DNA of 64,000 bases from NCBI GenBank assembly GCA_963833115.1, contig CAWHWS010000002.1:1116001-1180000 (forward strand). The letters are read 5' to 3'. A program made the position numbers and the translations under genes. The notes under the pieces were generated by a model. The model worked only from the letters and a program-made list of their open reading frames with translations, searched no databases and was not told the DNA's origin. Below, piece after piece: positions 51,377 to 59,486 of this stretch (positions within the stretch are counted from its first letter, which is position 1; each line of letters begins with the position of its first letter). Source of the stretch: Hasllibacter sp963833115 (lineage in GTDB: Bacteria; Pseudomonadota; Alphaproteobacteria; Rhodobacterales; Rhodobacteraceae).

Positions 51377-52683
51377 TGCGCACGGAGTTCACGCCCGCGC
51401 AGCTCGCCGACCCCGCCACGGCGCGGTCCAACGAGATCCTGCGCGCCTGCGTGCATTGCGGGTTCTGCACCGCGACCTGCCCGACCTACGCCGTGCTGGG
51501 CGACGAGCTCGACAGCCCCCGCGGGCGCATCTACCTCATCAAGGACATGCTGGAGAACGATCGGCCGGCCGACGCCAGGACGGTCAAGCACATCGACAGG
51601 TGCCTGTCGTGCCTGGCCTGCATGACGACCTGCCCGTCGGGGGTGCACTACATGCACCTGGTCGACCACGCGCGCGCGCATATCGAGAAGACCTATCGCC
51701 GGCCGGCCATGGACCGGGCGCTGCGCTGGGTGCTGGCGGCGGTGCTGCCCCATCCGGGGCGGTTCCGGCTGGCGCTCCTCGGGGCGAGGCTCGGGCGGCC
51801 GCTGCGGGGCCTCCTGCCCGATCCGCGGCTGCGCGCGATGCTCGAGATGGCCCCGAGGACCGTGCCGCCGGTGAGCCGCAACGACGATCCGCAGGTGTTC
51901 CGCGCGCAGGGGGAGCGGCGGATGCGGGTCGCCCTCATGACCGGCTGTGCGCAGCGGGCGCTGGACACCGACATCAACGACGCGACGATCCGCCTGCTCA
52001 CGCGGCTCGGCTGCGAGGTGGTGATCGCGCGCGGCATGGGGTGCTGCGGCGCGCTCGTGCACCACATGGGGCGGGTGGCGGACAGTCATGCGGCGGCCGC
52101 GCGCAACGTGCGGGCCTGGCTGGCGGAGGATGCGGCCGATCCGCTCGACGCGGTCGTGATCAACACGTCCGGCTGCGGGACGACGGTGAAGGATTACGGG
52201 CACATGTTCCGGAACGATCCGCTGGCGAAGGACGCGGCGCGCGTCTCCGCCCTGGCGGCTGACGTGTCGGAGGTGCTGGCCCGGCTGGGGCTGCCCGACG
52301 GGACGCACGTGCCGGCGGGCGGGCCGCGGCGGGTGGCCTATCACGCGGCCTGCTCGTTGCAGCACGGGCAGAGGATCAAGGGCGTCCCGAAGCAGCTCCT
52401 GAAGGACGCGGGGTTCGAGGTGGTCGAGCCGGCGGACGCGCATCTGTGCTGCGGCTCGGCGGGGACCTACAACCTCCTGCAGCCGGAGATCTCCGGCGAG
52501 CTGAAGCGGCGCAAGGTGGCGAGCCTGGAGGCCAAGGCGCCCGAGGTGATCGCGGCGGGCAATATCGGCTGCATGATGCAGATCGGCGGCGCGACGGACG
52601 TGCCGGTCGTGCACACGGCCGAGCTCCTCGACTGGGCGACGGGCGGGCCGGTGCCGCCGAAGATCGCCGCGGCGCGCGGCTGA
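51376..52683 (+). CDS. glcF: Glycolate oxidase iron-sulfur subunit GlcF
   Basis: GlcF carries iron-sulfur clusters that link GlcD to the quinone pool. The 435-residue protein has two ferredoxin-type motifs, CVHCGFCTATCPTY (about residues 25-38) and CLSCLACMTTCPSG (about 76-89). Two CCG-type domains follow, with MGCCGALVHH and LCCGSAGTYN. The start is coupled to glcE by TGATG. The last gene of the operon is followed by the heat-shock gene region. Confidence 0.94.
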   Translation: MRTEFTPAQLADPATARSNEILRACVHCGFCTATCPTYAVLGDELDSPRGRIYLIKDMLENDRPADARTVKHIDRCLSCLACMTTCPSGVHYMHLVDHARAHIEKTYRRPAMDRALRWVLAAVLPHPGRFRLALLGARLGRPLRGLLPDPRLRAMLEMAPRTVPPVSRNDDPQVFRAQGERRMRVALMTGCAQRALDTDINDATIRLLTRLGCEVVIARGMGCCGALVHHMGRVADSHAAAARNVRAWLAEDAADPLDAVVINTSGCGTTVKDYGHMFRNDPLAKDAARVSALAADVSEVLARLGLPDGTHVPAGGPRRVAYHAACSLQHGQRIKGVPKQLLKDAGFEVVEPADAHLCCGSAGTYNLLQPEISGELKRRKVASLEAKAPEVIAAGNIGCMMQIGGATDVPVVHTAELLDWATGGPVPPKIAAARG

Positions 52684-52704
52684 CGATTTCGCGGGACCGG
52701 GGCT

Positions 52705-52733
52705 CTTGATCCGCCGCGGGCGCGCTCCCAGAT
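52705..52733 (+). promoter_or_regulatory. Weak candidate heat-shock (RpoH) promoter
   Basis: CTTG at 52705-52708 followed 17 bp later by TCCCAGAT resembles the alphaproteobacterial RpoH pattern only in part. It is placed about 105 bp before the ATG of the small heat-shock gene. The -10 half is poor, so this is speculative. No fourU or ROSE-type thermosensor is evident in the leader. Confidence 0.22.
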
Positions 52734-52840
52734 CTCCCTCGTCAGGGCGCCGCCGAGCGGGCCCGGACGCGACGGAACGGGCCCTGCCGGATCACCGGAG
52801 GGCCGACACGACATCGCTTTAGTGCAAAGGATGCAACGAC

Positions 52841-53305
52841 ATGCGTAACTTCGACCTCGCCCCCCTGTACCGGGCCACCGTCGGCTTCGACCAGATCGCC
52901 GACCTGATGGACCGCGTGACCGCGGCCGAGCAGGGCAAGACCTACCCCCCGTACAACATCGAGAAGACCGGCGACGATTCCTGGCGCATCACGCTGGCGG
53001 TGGCGGGCTTCGGCACGGACGATCTGTCGATCGAGCTCCGCGAGAACCTGCTCGTGGTCGCCGCCAAGCGCGCGGACGACGCCGAGGAGGGCCGGACCTA
53101 CCTGCACCGCGGGATCGCGACGCGGGCCTTCGAGCGACGCTTCACCCTGGCGCAGCACGTTCAGGTGACGGGCGCGCGGACGCAGAACGGCCTGCTGTCC
53201 ATCGATCTGGTGCGCGAGGTGCCCGAGGCGCTCAAGCCCCGGCGCATCGAGATCGCGGGCGGCGCGGGCTCGCAGGACGTCATCGAGGGCGAAGCCTCCG
53301 AGTGA
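52841..53305 (+). CDS. Small heat-shock protein (Hsp20/alpha-crystallin)
   Basis: The 154-residue chaperone has the alpha-crystallin domain (about residues 35-130) with YNIEKTGDDSWRITLAVAGFG, LVVAAKRADD and FERRFTLAQHVQVTGARTQNGLLSIDLVREVPE (fragments). The start MRNFDLAPLYRATVGFDQI is typical of alphaproteobacterial IbpA-like proteins. An AAAGGA-type site precedes the ATG. It is expressed presumably on heat stress. Strong GC hairpins follow its stop. Confidence 0.94.
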   Translation: MRNFDLAPLYRATVGFDQIADLMDRVTAAEQGKTYPPYNIEKTGDDSWRITLAVAGFGTDDLSIELRENLLVVAAKRADDAEEGRTYLHRGIATRAFERRFTLAQHVQVTGARTQNGLLSIDLVREVPEALKPRRIEIAGGAGSQDVIEGEASE

Positions 53306-53320
53306 TCCAAAGGGGGGGGG

Positions 53321-53378
53321 GCGAGGGGCGGCCGCCCCTCGCGCTCCCCGCTCCAGGGAGGGGCACGCCCCTCCTTGG
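53321..53378. terminator. Two GC-rich hairpins between the heat-shock and dehydrogenase genes
   Basis: A perfect 22-bp palindrome occupies 53321-53342 (arms GCGAGGGGCGG and its complement). A second inverted repeat at 53353-53378 has arms CCAGGGAGGGGC with one mismatch. Both lie between convergent genes and could terminate from either side, although no T run is present. Confidence 0.6.
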
Positions 53379-53391
53379 AAATCCACCCCGC

Positions 53392-53481
53392 GCCAGCGCA
53401 GCGGCCGGCCCGAATTGCCGCAGGCAAGAGGGCCCGGCCCAACCGTGGAGGTCGCGGCAGCGACCGGAGCGGGCGGGAGCC
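53392..53481 (-). repeat. Dispersed 3'-end element, copy E (after the GabD-like gene)
   Basis: On the minus strand, block 1 (complement of 53469-53481) is followed by a perfect 6-bp hairpin with stem GGTCGC/GCGACC and loop TGCC (53450-53465). GGTTGGGCCGGGC (53432-53444), a second hairpin with stem TTGCC/GGCAA and loop TGC (53415-53427), and the terminal GCCGCTGCGCTGGC (53392-53405) complete it. Stem sequences differ from copies C and D while pairing and the TGC loop are kept. It starts 19 bp after the dehydrogenase stop. Confidence 0.7.
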
Positions 53482-53499
53482 TCCCCTCCGTCCGGGGCG

Positions 53500-54960
53500 C
53501 TACACGGAGAGGCAGACGTATTTCGCCTCCAGGTACTCGTCGATCCCCAGATGGCTGCCCTCCCGGCCGAGGCCGGACTGCTTGACCCCGCCGAACGGCG
53601 CCAGCTCGGTCGAGATGATGCCGGTGTTCACCCCCACGATCCCGTATTCCAGCGCCTCGGACACCCGCGTCACGCGCCCCAGGTCGCGGGCGTAGAAGTA
53701 GGCCGCGAGGCCGAAGATCGTGTCGTTCGCCGCCGCTATCGCCTCGGCCTCGTGCTCGAACCGGAAGACCGGTGCCACCGGCCCGAACGTCTCCTCCTCC
53801 GCGAACGCCATCTCCCGCGTCGCCCCGGTCAGCACCGTCGCCGCGTAGAAGTTCGGCCCCGCCTCGTGCCGCTCGCCGCCCAGCACGACCTGCGCCCCCT
53901 TGGCGCGCGCGTCCGCGACGTGGCGCTCGACCTTCTCCAGCCCCTTGGCGTTGATCAGCGGCCCGAGGTCGGAGCCCTCCGCGCCCGGCCCGGTGCGCAG
54001 CTTGCGGGCCTCCTCGGCGAGGCGCGCGACGAAGGCGTCGTGGATGCCGTCCTGCACGTAGAGGCGGTTGGCGCACACGCAGGTCTGCCCGTTGTTGCGG
54101 AACTTGCACGCGATGGCGCCGGCGACAGCGGCCTCGAGGTCGGCGTCGTCGAAGACGATGAAGGGCGCGTTGCCGCCCAGCTCCATCGAGCACTTCATCA
54201 CCCGCTCCGCCGCCTGCGCCAGGAGGATGCGCCCGACCTGCGTCGAGCCGGTGAAGGTGAGCTTGCGGACCGCGTCGTTCTCGCAGAGCTCGCGCCCGAT
54301 GCCGCTCGCGTCCGTGGACGGCACGATGGAGAGGATCCCCGCCGGCAGCCCCGCCCGCTCCGCCAGCACGCCGAGCGCCAGCGCCGAGAGCGGCGTCTCG
54401 GAGGCCGGACGCGCGACCACGGCGCAGCCGGCGGCCAGGGCCGGCGCGACCTTGCGGGTGATCATCGCGTTGGGGAAGTTCCAGGGGGTGATGCTGCCCA
54501 CCACGCCGATGGGCTGGCGGATCACGTGGAGGCGCTTATCGGGCATGTGGCCGGGGATGATGTCCCCGCGCACGCGCTTGGCCTCCTCGGCGAAGAACTC
54601 GACGAAGCTGGCGCCGTAGGCGATCTCCCCCTTCGCCTCGGCGAGCGGCTTGCCCTGCTCGGCCGTGAGGATGATCGCGAGATCGTCCCGCGCCGCCATC
54701 ATCGCCTCGAACCAGGCGCGCAGCACCTGGGCGCGGTCCTTGGCGGTGCGCGCGGCCCAGTCCTTCTGCGCGGCCTGCGCCGCGTCGATGGCGCGGGCGG
54801 CGTCGGCGCGGTCGCAATCGGCCACGCGCGCGATCACCTCGCCCGTCGCCGGGTCGTCCACGTCGAACGTGCCGGACGCCCCGGGGGACCATTCGCCGGC
54901 GAGGTAGGCGTCGGTCCGGAGCAGGTCCGGATCGGTCAGGCGGCTCTTCAGGTCGGTCAT
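53500..54960 (-). CDS. gabD: GabD-like succinate-semialdehyde/aldehyde dehydrogenase
   Basis: The 486-residue enzyme is a soluble ALDH of the succinate-semialdehyde (NADP) type: ITPWNFPNAMITRK, MELGGNAPF with Glu260, and FRNNGQTCVCANRLYV with catalytic Cys294. It would oxidise succinate semialdehyde or a related aldehyde to the acid. The ribose-contacting lysine usual in VVLKPA of this family is arginine here (Arg184, VVARPASETP), which may alter cofactor preference. The start is the ATG at 54960. Close relatives with glutarate semialdehyde activity cannot be excluded. Confidence 0.88.
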   Translation of the reverse strand: MTDLKSRLTDPDLLRTDAYLAGEWSPGASGTFDVDDPATGEVIARVADCDRADAARAIDAAQAAQKDWAARTAKDRAQVLRAWFEAMMAARDDLAIILTAEQGKPLAEAKGEIAYGASFVEFFAEEAKRVRGDIIPGHMPDKRLHVIRQPIGVVGSITPWNFPNAMITRKVAPALAAGCAVVARPASETPLSALALGVLAERAGLPAGILSIVPSTDASGIGRELCENDAVRKLTFTGSTQVGRILLAQAAERVMKCSMELGGNAPFIVFDDADLEAAVAGAIACKFRNNGQTCVCANRLYVQDGIHDAFVARLAEEARKLRTGPGAEGSDLGPLINAKGLEKVERHVADARAKGAQVVLGGERHEAGPNFYAATVLTGATREMAFAEEETFGPVAPVFRFEHEAEAIAAANDTIFGLAAYFYARDLGRVTRVSEALEYGIVGVNTGIISTELAPFGGVKQSGLGREGSHLGIDEYLEAKYVCLSV

Positions 54961-55026
54961 GGCGGGGTCCCCCTTCGGCGCGCGCCATGGCTCGCATGCC
55001 GCCGCCGCCGGGGCTAGGGTCGCGCG

Positions 55027-55818
55027 ATGGACGACCTGACCGCCGCCTACGAGAACGCCGCCCACATCCCCGGCGCGGACGCCTATCCCCCCCGCTGGGC
55101 GCGGGAGGGAGGCGAGTTCCGACGCGCGATGGGCGCGGCGGGCCGACTCCGGCGGATCGCGCCCGAGGGCGCGCCGGGCTTCGATCTGTTCGCGCCCTCC
55201 GCCCGGCCCGAGGGGCTGCTGGTCTTCGTGCACGGCGGCTACTGGAAGGCGCTGTCGCCGGACGATTTCGCCTGGGCCGCGCGCGGCGCGACGGCGCGGG
55301 GCTGGGCGGTGGCGATGGCGCGCTACACGCTCGCGCCCGCCGCCCGGATCGCCGCCATCACGCGGCAGGTCGCGGCCTGCCTCGAGGCGGCGGCGGCCGC
55401 GGTGCCGGGCGGGCCGATCGTGGCGGCGGGACACTCGGCGGGCGGGCACCTGAGCGCGCGGATGGGCTGCGCGGGCGTGCTCGGCGCGGCGGGCGCGCGG
55501 CTGGCGCGGGTGGTGCCGATCTCGCCGCTGGGGGACCTCGCGCCCCTGATGCGCACGCAGATGAACGAGGTGCTGCGCATCGACGCGGCGGAGGCGGCGG
55601 CCGAGAGCCCGGCGCGCCTCCGGTTGCGGGACGGCGCGTCCGCCGATGTCTGGGTCGGCGGGGACGAGCGGCCCGCCTTCCTCGAGCAGGCCCGGGGCCT
55701 GGCCGCCGCCTGGGACGCGCCGCTCACGGTGCTCCCGGGGCGCCACCATTTCGACGTGATCGACGGGCTGGCCGATCCCGAGGACGCCCTGACGCGCGCG
55801 GCGACGCTCGCCCCCTGA
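55027..55818 (+). CDS. Alpha/beta hydrolase, kynurenine formamidase-like
   Basis: The 263-residue protein has the HGGYW oxyanion motif in VFVHGGYWKAL, the nucleophile motif AAGHSAGGHLSARM and the C-terminal histidine region RHHFDVIDGL. These features match arylformamidase-type hydrolases (N-formylkynurenine hydrolysis), but neighbours give no tryptophan-pathway genes, so the substrate is uncertain. It is divergent from the GabD-like gene, with 66 bp between starts. Confidence 0.8.
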   Translation: MDDLTAAYENAAHIPGADAYPPRWAREGGEFRRAMGAAGRLRRIAPEGAPGFDLFAPSARPEGLLVFVHGGYWKALSPDDFAWAARGATARGWAVAMARYTLAPAARIAAITRQVAACLEAAAAAVPGGPIVAAGHSAGGHLSARMGCAGVLGAAGARLARVVPISPLGDLAPLMRTQMNEVLRIDAAEAAAESPARLRLRDGASADVWVGGDERPAFLEQARGLAAAWDAPLTVLPGRHHFDVIDGLADPEDALTRAATLAP

Positions 55819-55873
55819 TCGCGCGGGACAATCCCCGCGGGCCGCGCTAGGTCTCCCGAGGAGGAGGACGCCC

Positions 55874-56137
55874 ATGCTCGCCGCCCTGCGGTTCCTGATC
55901 TTAGCCCTCGCGGCCCTGAGCGCGATCTACCTCTGCCTGTCGCTCTACGCGCGCGCGGCGCGGCGCGAGCGGCTGGAGGCGGAATGGTCGGAGCACAGGG
56001 ACGGGACGCGAGAGGATTTCGTGGCGCGCGGCATGGCGTCCTATCAGCCGGGGCTGCGGCGGCGGCTGCTCCTGGGGGTCTACGCGGCGCCGCTGGCGCT
56101 GTTCGTGTTCCTCGTCTTCGCGACGAACTGGATGTGA
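55874..56137 (+). CDS. Small two-helix membrane protein
   Basis: The 87-residue protein has an N-terminal membrane helix (about residues 4-25, LRFLILALAALSAIYLCLSLY) and a C-terminal helix (about 66-86, LLLGVYAAPLALFVFLVFA) around a charged loop. It is followed 10 bp later by the DUF1523 gene and may form an operon with it. Relatives occur next to DUF1523 genes, but the family name is not recalled. Function is unknown. Confidence 0.75.
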   Translation: MLAALRFLILALAALSAIYLCLSLYARAARRERLEAEWSEHRDGTREDFVARGMASYQPGLRRRLLLGVYAAPLALFVFLVFATNWM

Positions 56138-56147
56138 GGGGGGTGCG

Positions 56148-56786
56148 ATGCGCATCGTGAAATGGGTGTTCTGGCTGTCGGTCTGGGCGGTGCTGGGGGC
56201 GTTCCTCCACTACACCTTGCCGCAGCGGGACATCGTGCGCCTGACGGAGACGGAGATCCGACGCGTCGACGTGGGCGACCGGCCGCTGTTCTGGGCCTCC
56301 GCCGACACCGGGACCGCCACGCTCGCCAATCGCGACGTGCGCTTCGTCGTCGGCTTCGACGAGGGCGGCGCGCCGCGCGTCTACCGCAACGAGGACACCG
56401 GCTGGGGCTGGCCGCCCTATTTCAAGCTCGACAGCTCCAACCTCCAGGCCGAGGCGGGCGACCTGGTGAGCACGTCGGACGCGCCGCGCTGGGTCGCGGT
56501 GAAGCACTACGGCTGGCGCTCGGAGCTGCTCTCGATCTTCCCCAACGCGCTCTCCGTGACGCCGGTCGCGGGGCCGGAGGCGAGCCGGACGCCCTGGACG
56601 GCGATCGTGGTGCTGGTGCTGCTGGCCCTGTTCGCGTGGTTCCTCCTGTCGCGCTGGCTGCGCTTCAAGGAGGCGCGCATCACGCCGGTCCTGGACGACG
56701 CCGACGCCGCCTGGGACGAGCGCCGCGCCCGCTGGGCCCGCCGCCGAGAGGAGAAGCGCGCCGAGAAGCTCGCGCGAGGCGAGTAG
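56148..56786 (+). CDS. DUF1523 family membrane protein
   Basis: The 212-residue protein has a membrane helix at each end (about residues 6-24 and 147-165). The extracytoplasmic part contains the family stretch RVYRNEDTGWGWPPYFKLDSSNLQA and VKHYGWRSELLSIFPNALSV (fragments), characteristic of DUF1523. Its C-terminus is a charged coil (RRARWARRREEKRAEKLARGE, fragment). Function is unknown. Confidence 0.88.
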   Translation: MRIVKWVFWLSVWAVLGAFLHYTLPQRDIVRLTETEIRRVDVGDRPLFWASADTGTATLANRDVRFVVGFDEGGAPRVYRNEDTGWGWPPYFKLDSSNLQAEAGDLVSTSDAPRWVAVKHYGWRSELLSIFPNALSVTPVAGPEASRTPWTAIVVLVLLALFAWFLLSRWLRFKEARITPVLDDADAAWDERRARWARRREEKRAEKLARGE

Positions 56787-56948
56787 GGCGAGGCCTCCGC
56801 GCGCCTGCGGCCCCTGGCGGGGCCTCCGCCGCGGCGGACCCGGGGGCCTCGGCCTGCGGCCATCGGCCCCGGAGGCCCGTCCGGCGCGGCCGTCCGTGGG
56901 CGCGGCGGCCCGTCATGGCGCGATCGGAGAGGTCGGTGCTCGTGGCAG

Positions 56949-57092
56949 GCTCTTTCGGCGCCCCGCGCGTTCGCACCTCGAACGGTCCCCCGGACCATTC
57001 GCCGGCTTCGCCGGACCGGCGCTCTTCCGGCGCTCCGCGCGTTCGCGCCTCGAACGGTCCCCCGGACCATTCGCCGGCTTCGCCGGACCGGC
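56949..57092 (+). repeat. Two 72-bp tandem repeats at the 3' end of the ALDH16 gene
   Basis: Two near-identical copies (56949-57020 and 57021-57092) include CGAACGGTCCCCCGGACCAT and the short palindrome CCGGCTTCGCCGG. A partial third unit covers the first bases after 57092, where the stop codon of the downstream minus-strand gene lies. In minus orientation the repeat follows that gene. Frames through it encode Arg/Gly-rich sequence and look like non-coding DNA. The rest of the 308-bp gap (56787-56948) holds no gene that I can support. Confidence 0.8.
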
Positions 57093-57094
57093 GC

Positions 57095-59419
57095 TCACCC
57101 CTCTCCGTACGGGACCCACACCGTCTTGATCTCCGTCGCCTCCTCGAGGAGCGCGGTGCCCGGCGCGGCGAGGTCGAACGGTCCCGCATAGGTCCGCTTG
57201 AGGTCGGCGGCGGCGGCGCGCTCGACCACCGCCACCAGGTCCGGGCGGAAGCACCACACGGCGCCGAGGTTCGCGTGCCCGCCCAGATGGGGCGCCAGCT
57301 CGGCCGGATCGCCGGTCAGGACGTTGAGCGCGCCGGCGGGCAGGTCCGAGGTCTCCAGCACCTGGATCAGGTCGGCCGCCGCCAGCGGGAACGGCTCCGA
57401 GGCGACCGCGACGACGGCGTTGCCCATCGCCAGGGCGTGCGCGGCGGGCGCGACGAGGCCGAGGAGCGGCGCGGCATCGGGGCAGATCATGCCGATCGCG
57501 CCCACCGGCTCGCGCAGTGCCAGCGCGAGGCCGTGCAGCGGCACGCCCTTGGCGGCGCCGTCGAACTTGTCGGCCCAGGCGGCGGCGTCGAAGAGCGCCG
57601 AGACGCAGCCCTCGACCTCCGCCGCCCCGTCCGCGCCGGTCATCGCCTCCAGCCGGGCGGCGAGCTCGGGCGCGCGCGCGGCGAGGTTCTCCGCGACGTA
57701 GTAGAGCACCTGCGCGCGGGCGTGGGCGTTGGCCTCGCGCCACGGCGAGGCGGCGGCCGCCTCCACCGCGCCCCGCACGTCCTTGCGGTTGGCGACGCTC
57801 GCCTGGCCCAGCAGCGCGCCATACGGGCCCCAGACGGCGCGGGACTGGCCGCCGTCGGGCCGCGCCTGCTTGCCGCCGACGTAGAGCTTGGCGGTCCGGT
57901 CGAGGGCGCCGGCGGCCGGGGGGTCCTTCGGGGCGGGGTGGGCGCGGACGCGCTCGAACGGGGCGGCGGCCTCGGCCGGCCGGGTGTAGGCGCGCAGGCC
58001 CTCGGCGCCGCCCTCGCGGCCGAAGCCGCTCTCGCGCACGCCGCCGAAGGGCGCGGCCGCGTCCATCATGTTGGTGCCGTTGACCCAGACGATCCCGGCG
58101 ACCAGCCGCGGGGCCACGTCGAGGGCGAGGTTCACGTTCTCCGACCACACGCTCGCCGCCAGCCCGTAGCGCGTCTGGTTGGCGACCTGCACCGCCTCCG
58201 CGGGCGTGCGGAAGGTGGTGGAGACGAGGACGGGGCCGAAGATCTCCTCCTGCATCAGGCGGCTCGCGGGGTGCAGGCCGGTGATCAGGGTGGGGGGGTA
58301 GAAGCACCCCGTCGCGGGCAGGGGCGTGTCCGCGACATGGGTCTCGCCGTCCTCGTTGGCGTCCACCATGGCCGCGATGGCGTCGCGCTGCGACGGGTCC
58401 ACGATCGCGCCCACGTCGATCGCCTTGTCGAGCGGATCGCCGATGCGCAGCCCGTCCATCCGGCGCCTGAGGCGCGCGTGGAAGTCCTCCGCGATGCCTT
58501 CCTGCACCAGGAGGCGCGAGCCGGCGCAGCAGACCTGGCCCTGGTTGAACCAGATGGCGTCGACGAGCCCCTCGACGGCGGAGTCGATGTCCGCGTCGTC
58601 GAAGACGATGTAGGGGGACTTGCCGCCGAGCTCGAGCGTGAGGGACTTGCCCGTGCCGGCCGTCGCCTCGCGGATGGCGCGGCCCACGGCGGTCGAGCCG
58701 GTGAAGGCGACCTTGTCGACCTCCGCGTCCACCAGGGCGGCGCCGGCGCGCCCGTCGCCGGTGATGACGTTGACCACGCCGGCGGGCAGCCCGGCCTCTC
58801 GGCAGAGATCGGCGAAGGCGAGCGCGGTGAGGGGGGTGAACTCCGCGGGCTTCAGGACGACCGCGTTGCCCATGGCGAGGGCCGGCGCGACCTTCCACGA
58901 CAGGAGGAGGAGCGGGAAGTTCCAGGCCACGATCTGCCCGCACACCCCCAAGGGGGCCCGCCCCGGCGCCACCTGCGGCATGAGCTGCGCGTGGCCGGCG
59001 TGGTGGTAGAAATGGCGCACGGCGAGGGGCACGTCGATGTCGCGGCTTTCCCGGATGGGCTTGCCGTTGTCGAGCGATTCCAGGACGGCGAAGCGGCGGG
59101 AGTGCTTCTGCAGCAAGCGGGCGAGCGCGTAGAGATGGCGCGCGCGGGCGTGGGGGGGCAAGGCGGCCCAGGCCGGCTGCGCGGCGCGGGCCGCGGCGAC
59201 GGCGGAGGCCACGTCCGCCCCGGTGCCCTGCGTGACCTCGGCGAGCACCTCGCCGGTGGCGGGGTTGCGGGTGGCGAAGGTCTCGCCCGGCTCGGCGAAG
59301 GCGCCGCCGACGAAGTGGCCGAACCGGCCGCCATGCGAGGCGATCCAGTCGGTCGCCGGCTGCGCGGCCTCCGGGGCGGGGCCGTACTCCAGGGTCTCGA
59401 AGATCTCGGCGACGGACAT
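57095..59419 (-). CDS. Two-domain aldehyde dehydrogenase, ALDH16-like
   Basis: The 774-residue protein has an N-terminal ALDH domain with Glu263 in TLELGG and catalytic Cys297 in FNQGQVCCAGSR. A second ALDH-like domain follows from about residue 480 (GALDRTAKLYVGGKQ onward) and lacks the catalytic cysteine and glutamate motifs. This pairing of an active and a pseudo-ALDH domain is the ALDH16 pattern; bacterial ALDH16 from Loktanella, a Rhodobacterales genus, has a known structure. The substrate is unknown. The ATG is preceded by AGGAGG. The 72-bp repeats adjoin its stop. Confidence 0.88.
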   Translation of the reverse strand: MSVAEIFETLEYGPAPEAAQPATDWIASHGGRFGHFVGGAFAEPGETFATRNPATGEVLAEVTQGTGADVASAVAAARAAQPAWAALPPHARARHLYALARLLQKHSRRFAVLESLDNGKPIRESRDIDVPLAVRHFYHHAGHAQLMPQVAPGRAPLGVCGQIVAWNFPLLLLSWKVAPALAMGNAVVLKPAEFTPLTALAFADLCREAGLPAGVVNVITGDGRAGAALVDAEVDKVAFTGSTAVGRAIREATAGTGKSLTLELGGKSPYIVFDDADIDSAVEGLVDAIWFNQGQVCCAGSRLLVQEGIAEDFHARLRRRMDGLRIGDPLDKAIDVGAIVDPSQRDAIAAMVDANEDGETHVADTPLPATGCFYPPTLITGLHPASRLMQEEIFGPVLVSTTFRTPAEAVQVANQTRYGLAASVWSENVNLALDVAPRLVAGIVWVNGTNMMDAAAPFGGVRESGFGREGGAEGLRAYTRPAEAAAPFERVRAHPAPKDPPAAGALDRTAKLYVGGKQARPDGGQSRAVWGPYGALLGQASVANRKDVRGAVEAAAASPWREANAHARAQVLYYVAENLAARAPELAARLEAMTGADGAAEVEGCVSALFDAAAWADKFDGAAKGVPLHGLALALREPVGAIGMICPDAAPLLGLVAPAAHALAMGNAVVAVASEPFPLAAADLIQVLETSDLPAGALNVLTGDPAELAPHLGGHANLGAVWCFRPDLVAVVERAAAADLKRTYAGPFDLAAPGTALLEEATEIKTVWVPYGEG

Positions 59420-59486
59420 GGGCGGCCCTCCTCGCGCCACCTTCCCACGCCGGCCCCCGGCGCGGAAGGCCTCCGCCGCGGCGGCG

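Noticed and set aside
52734..52840. RNA thermometer in the leader of the small heat-shock gene
   Set aside because: I looked for a fourU or ROSE-type pairing with the ribosome site and found no convincing helix.
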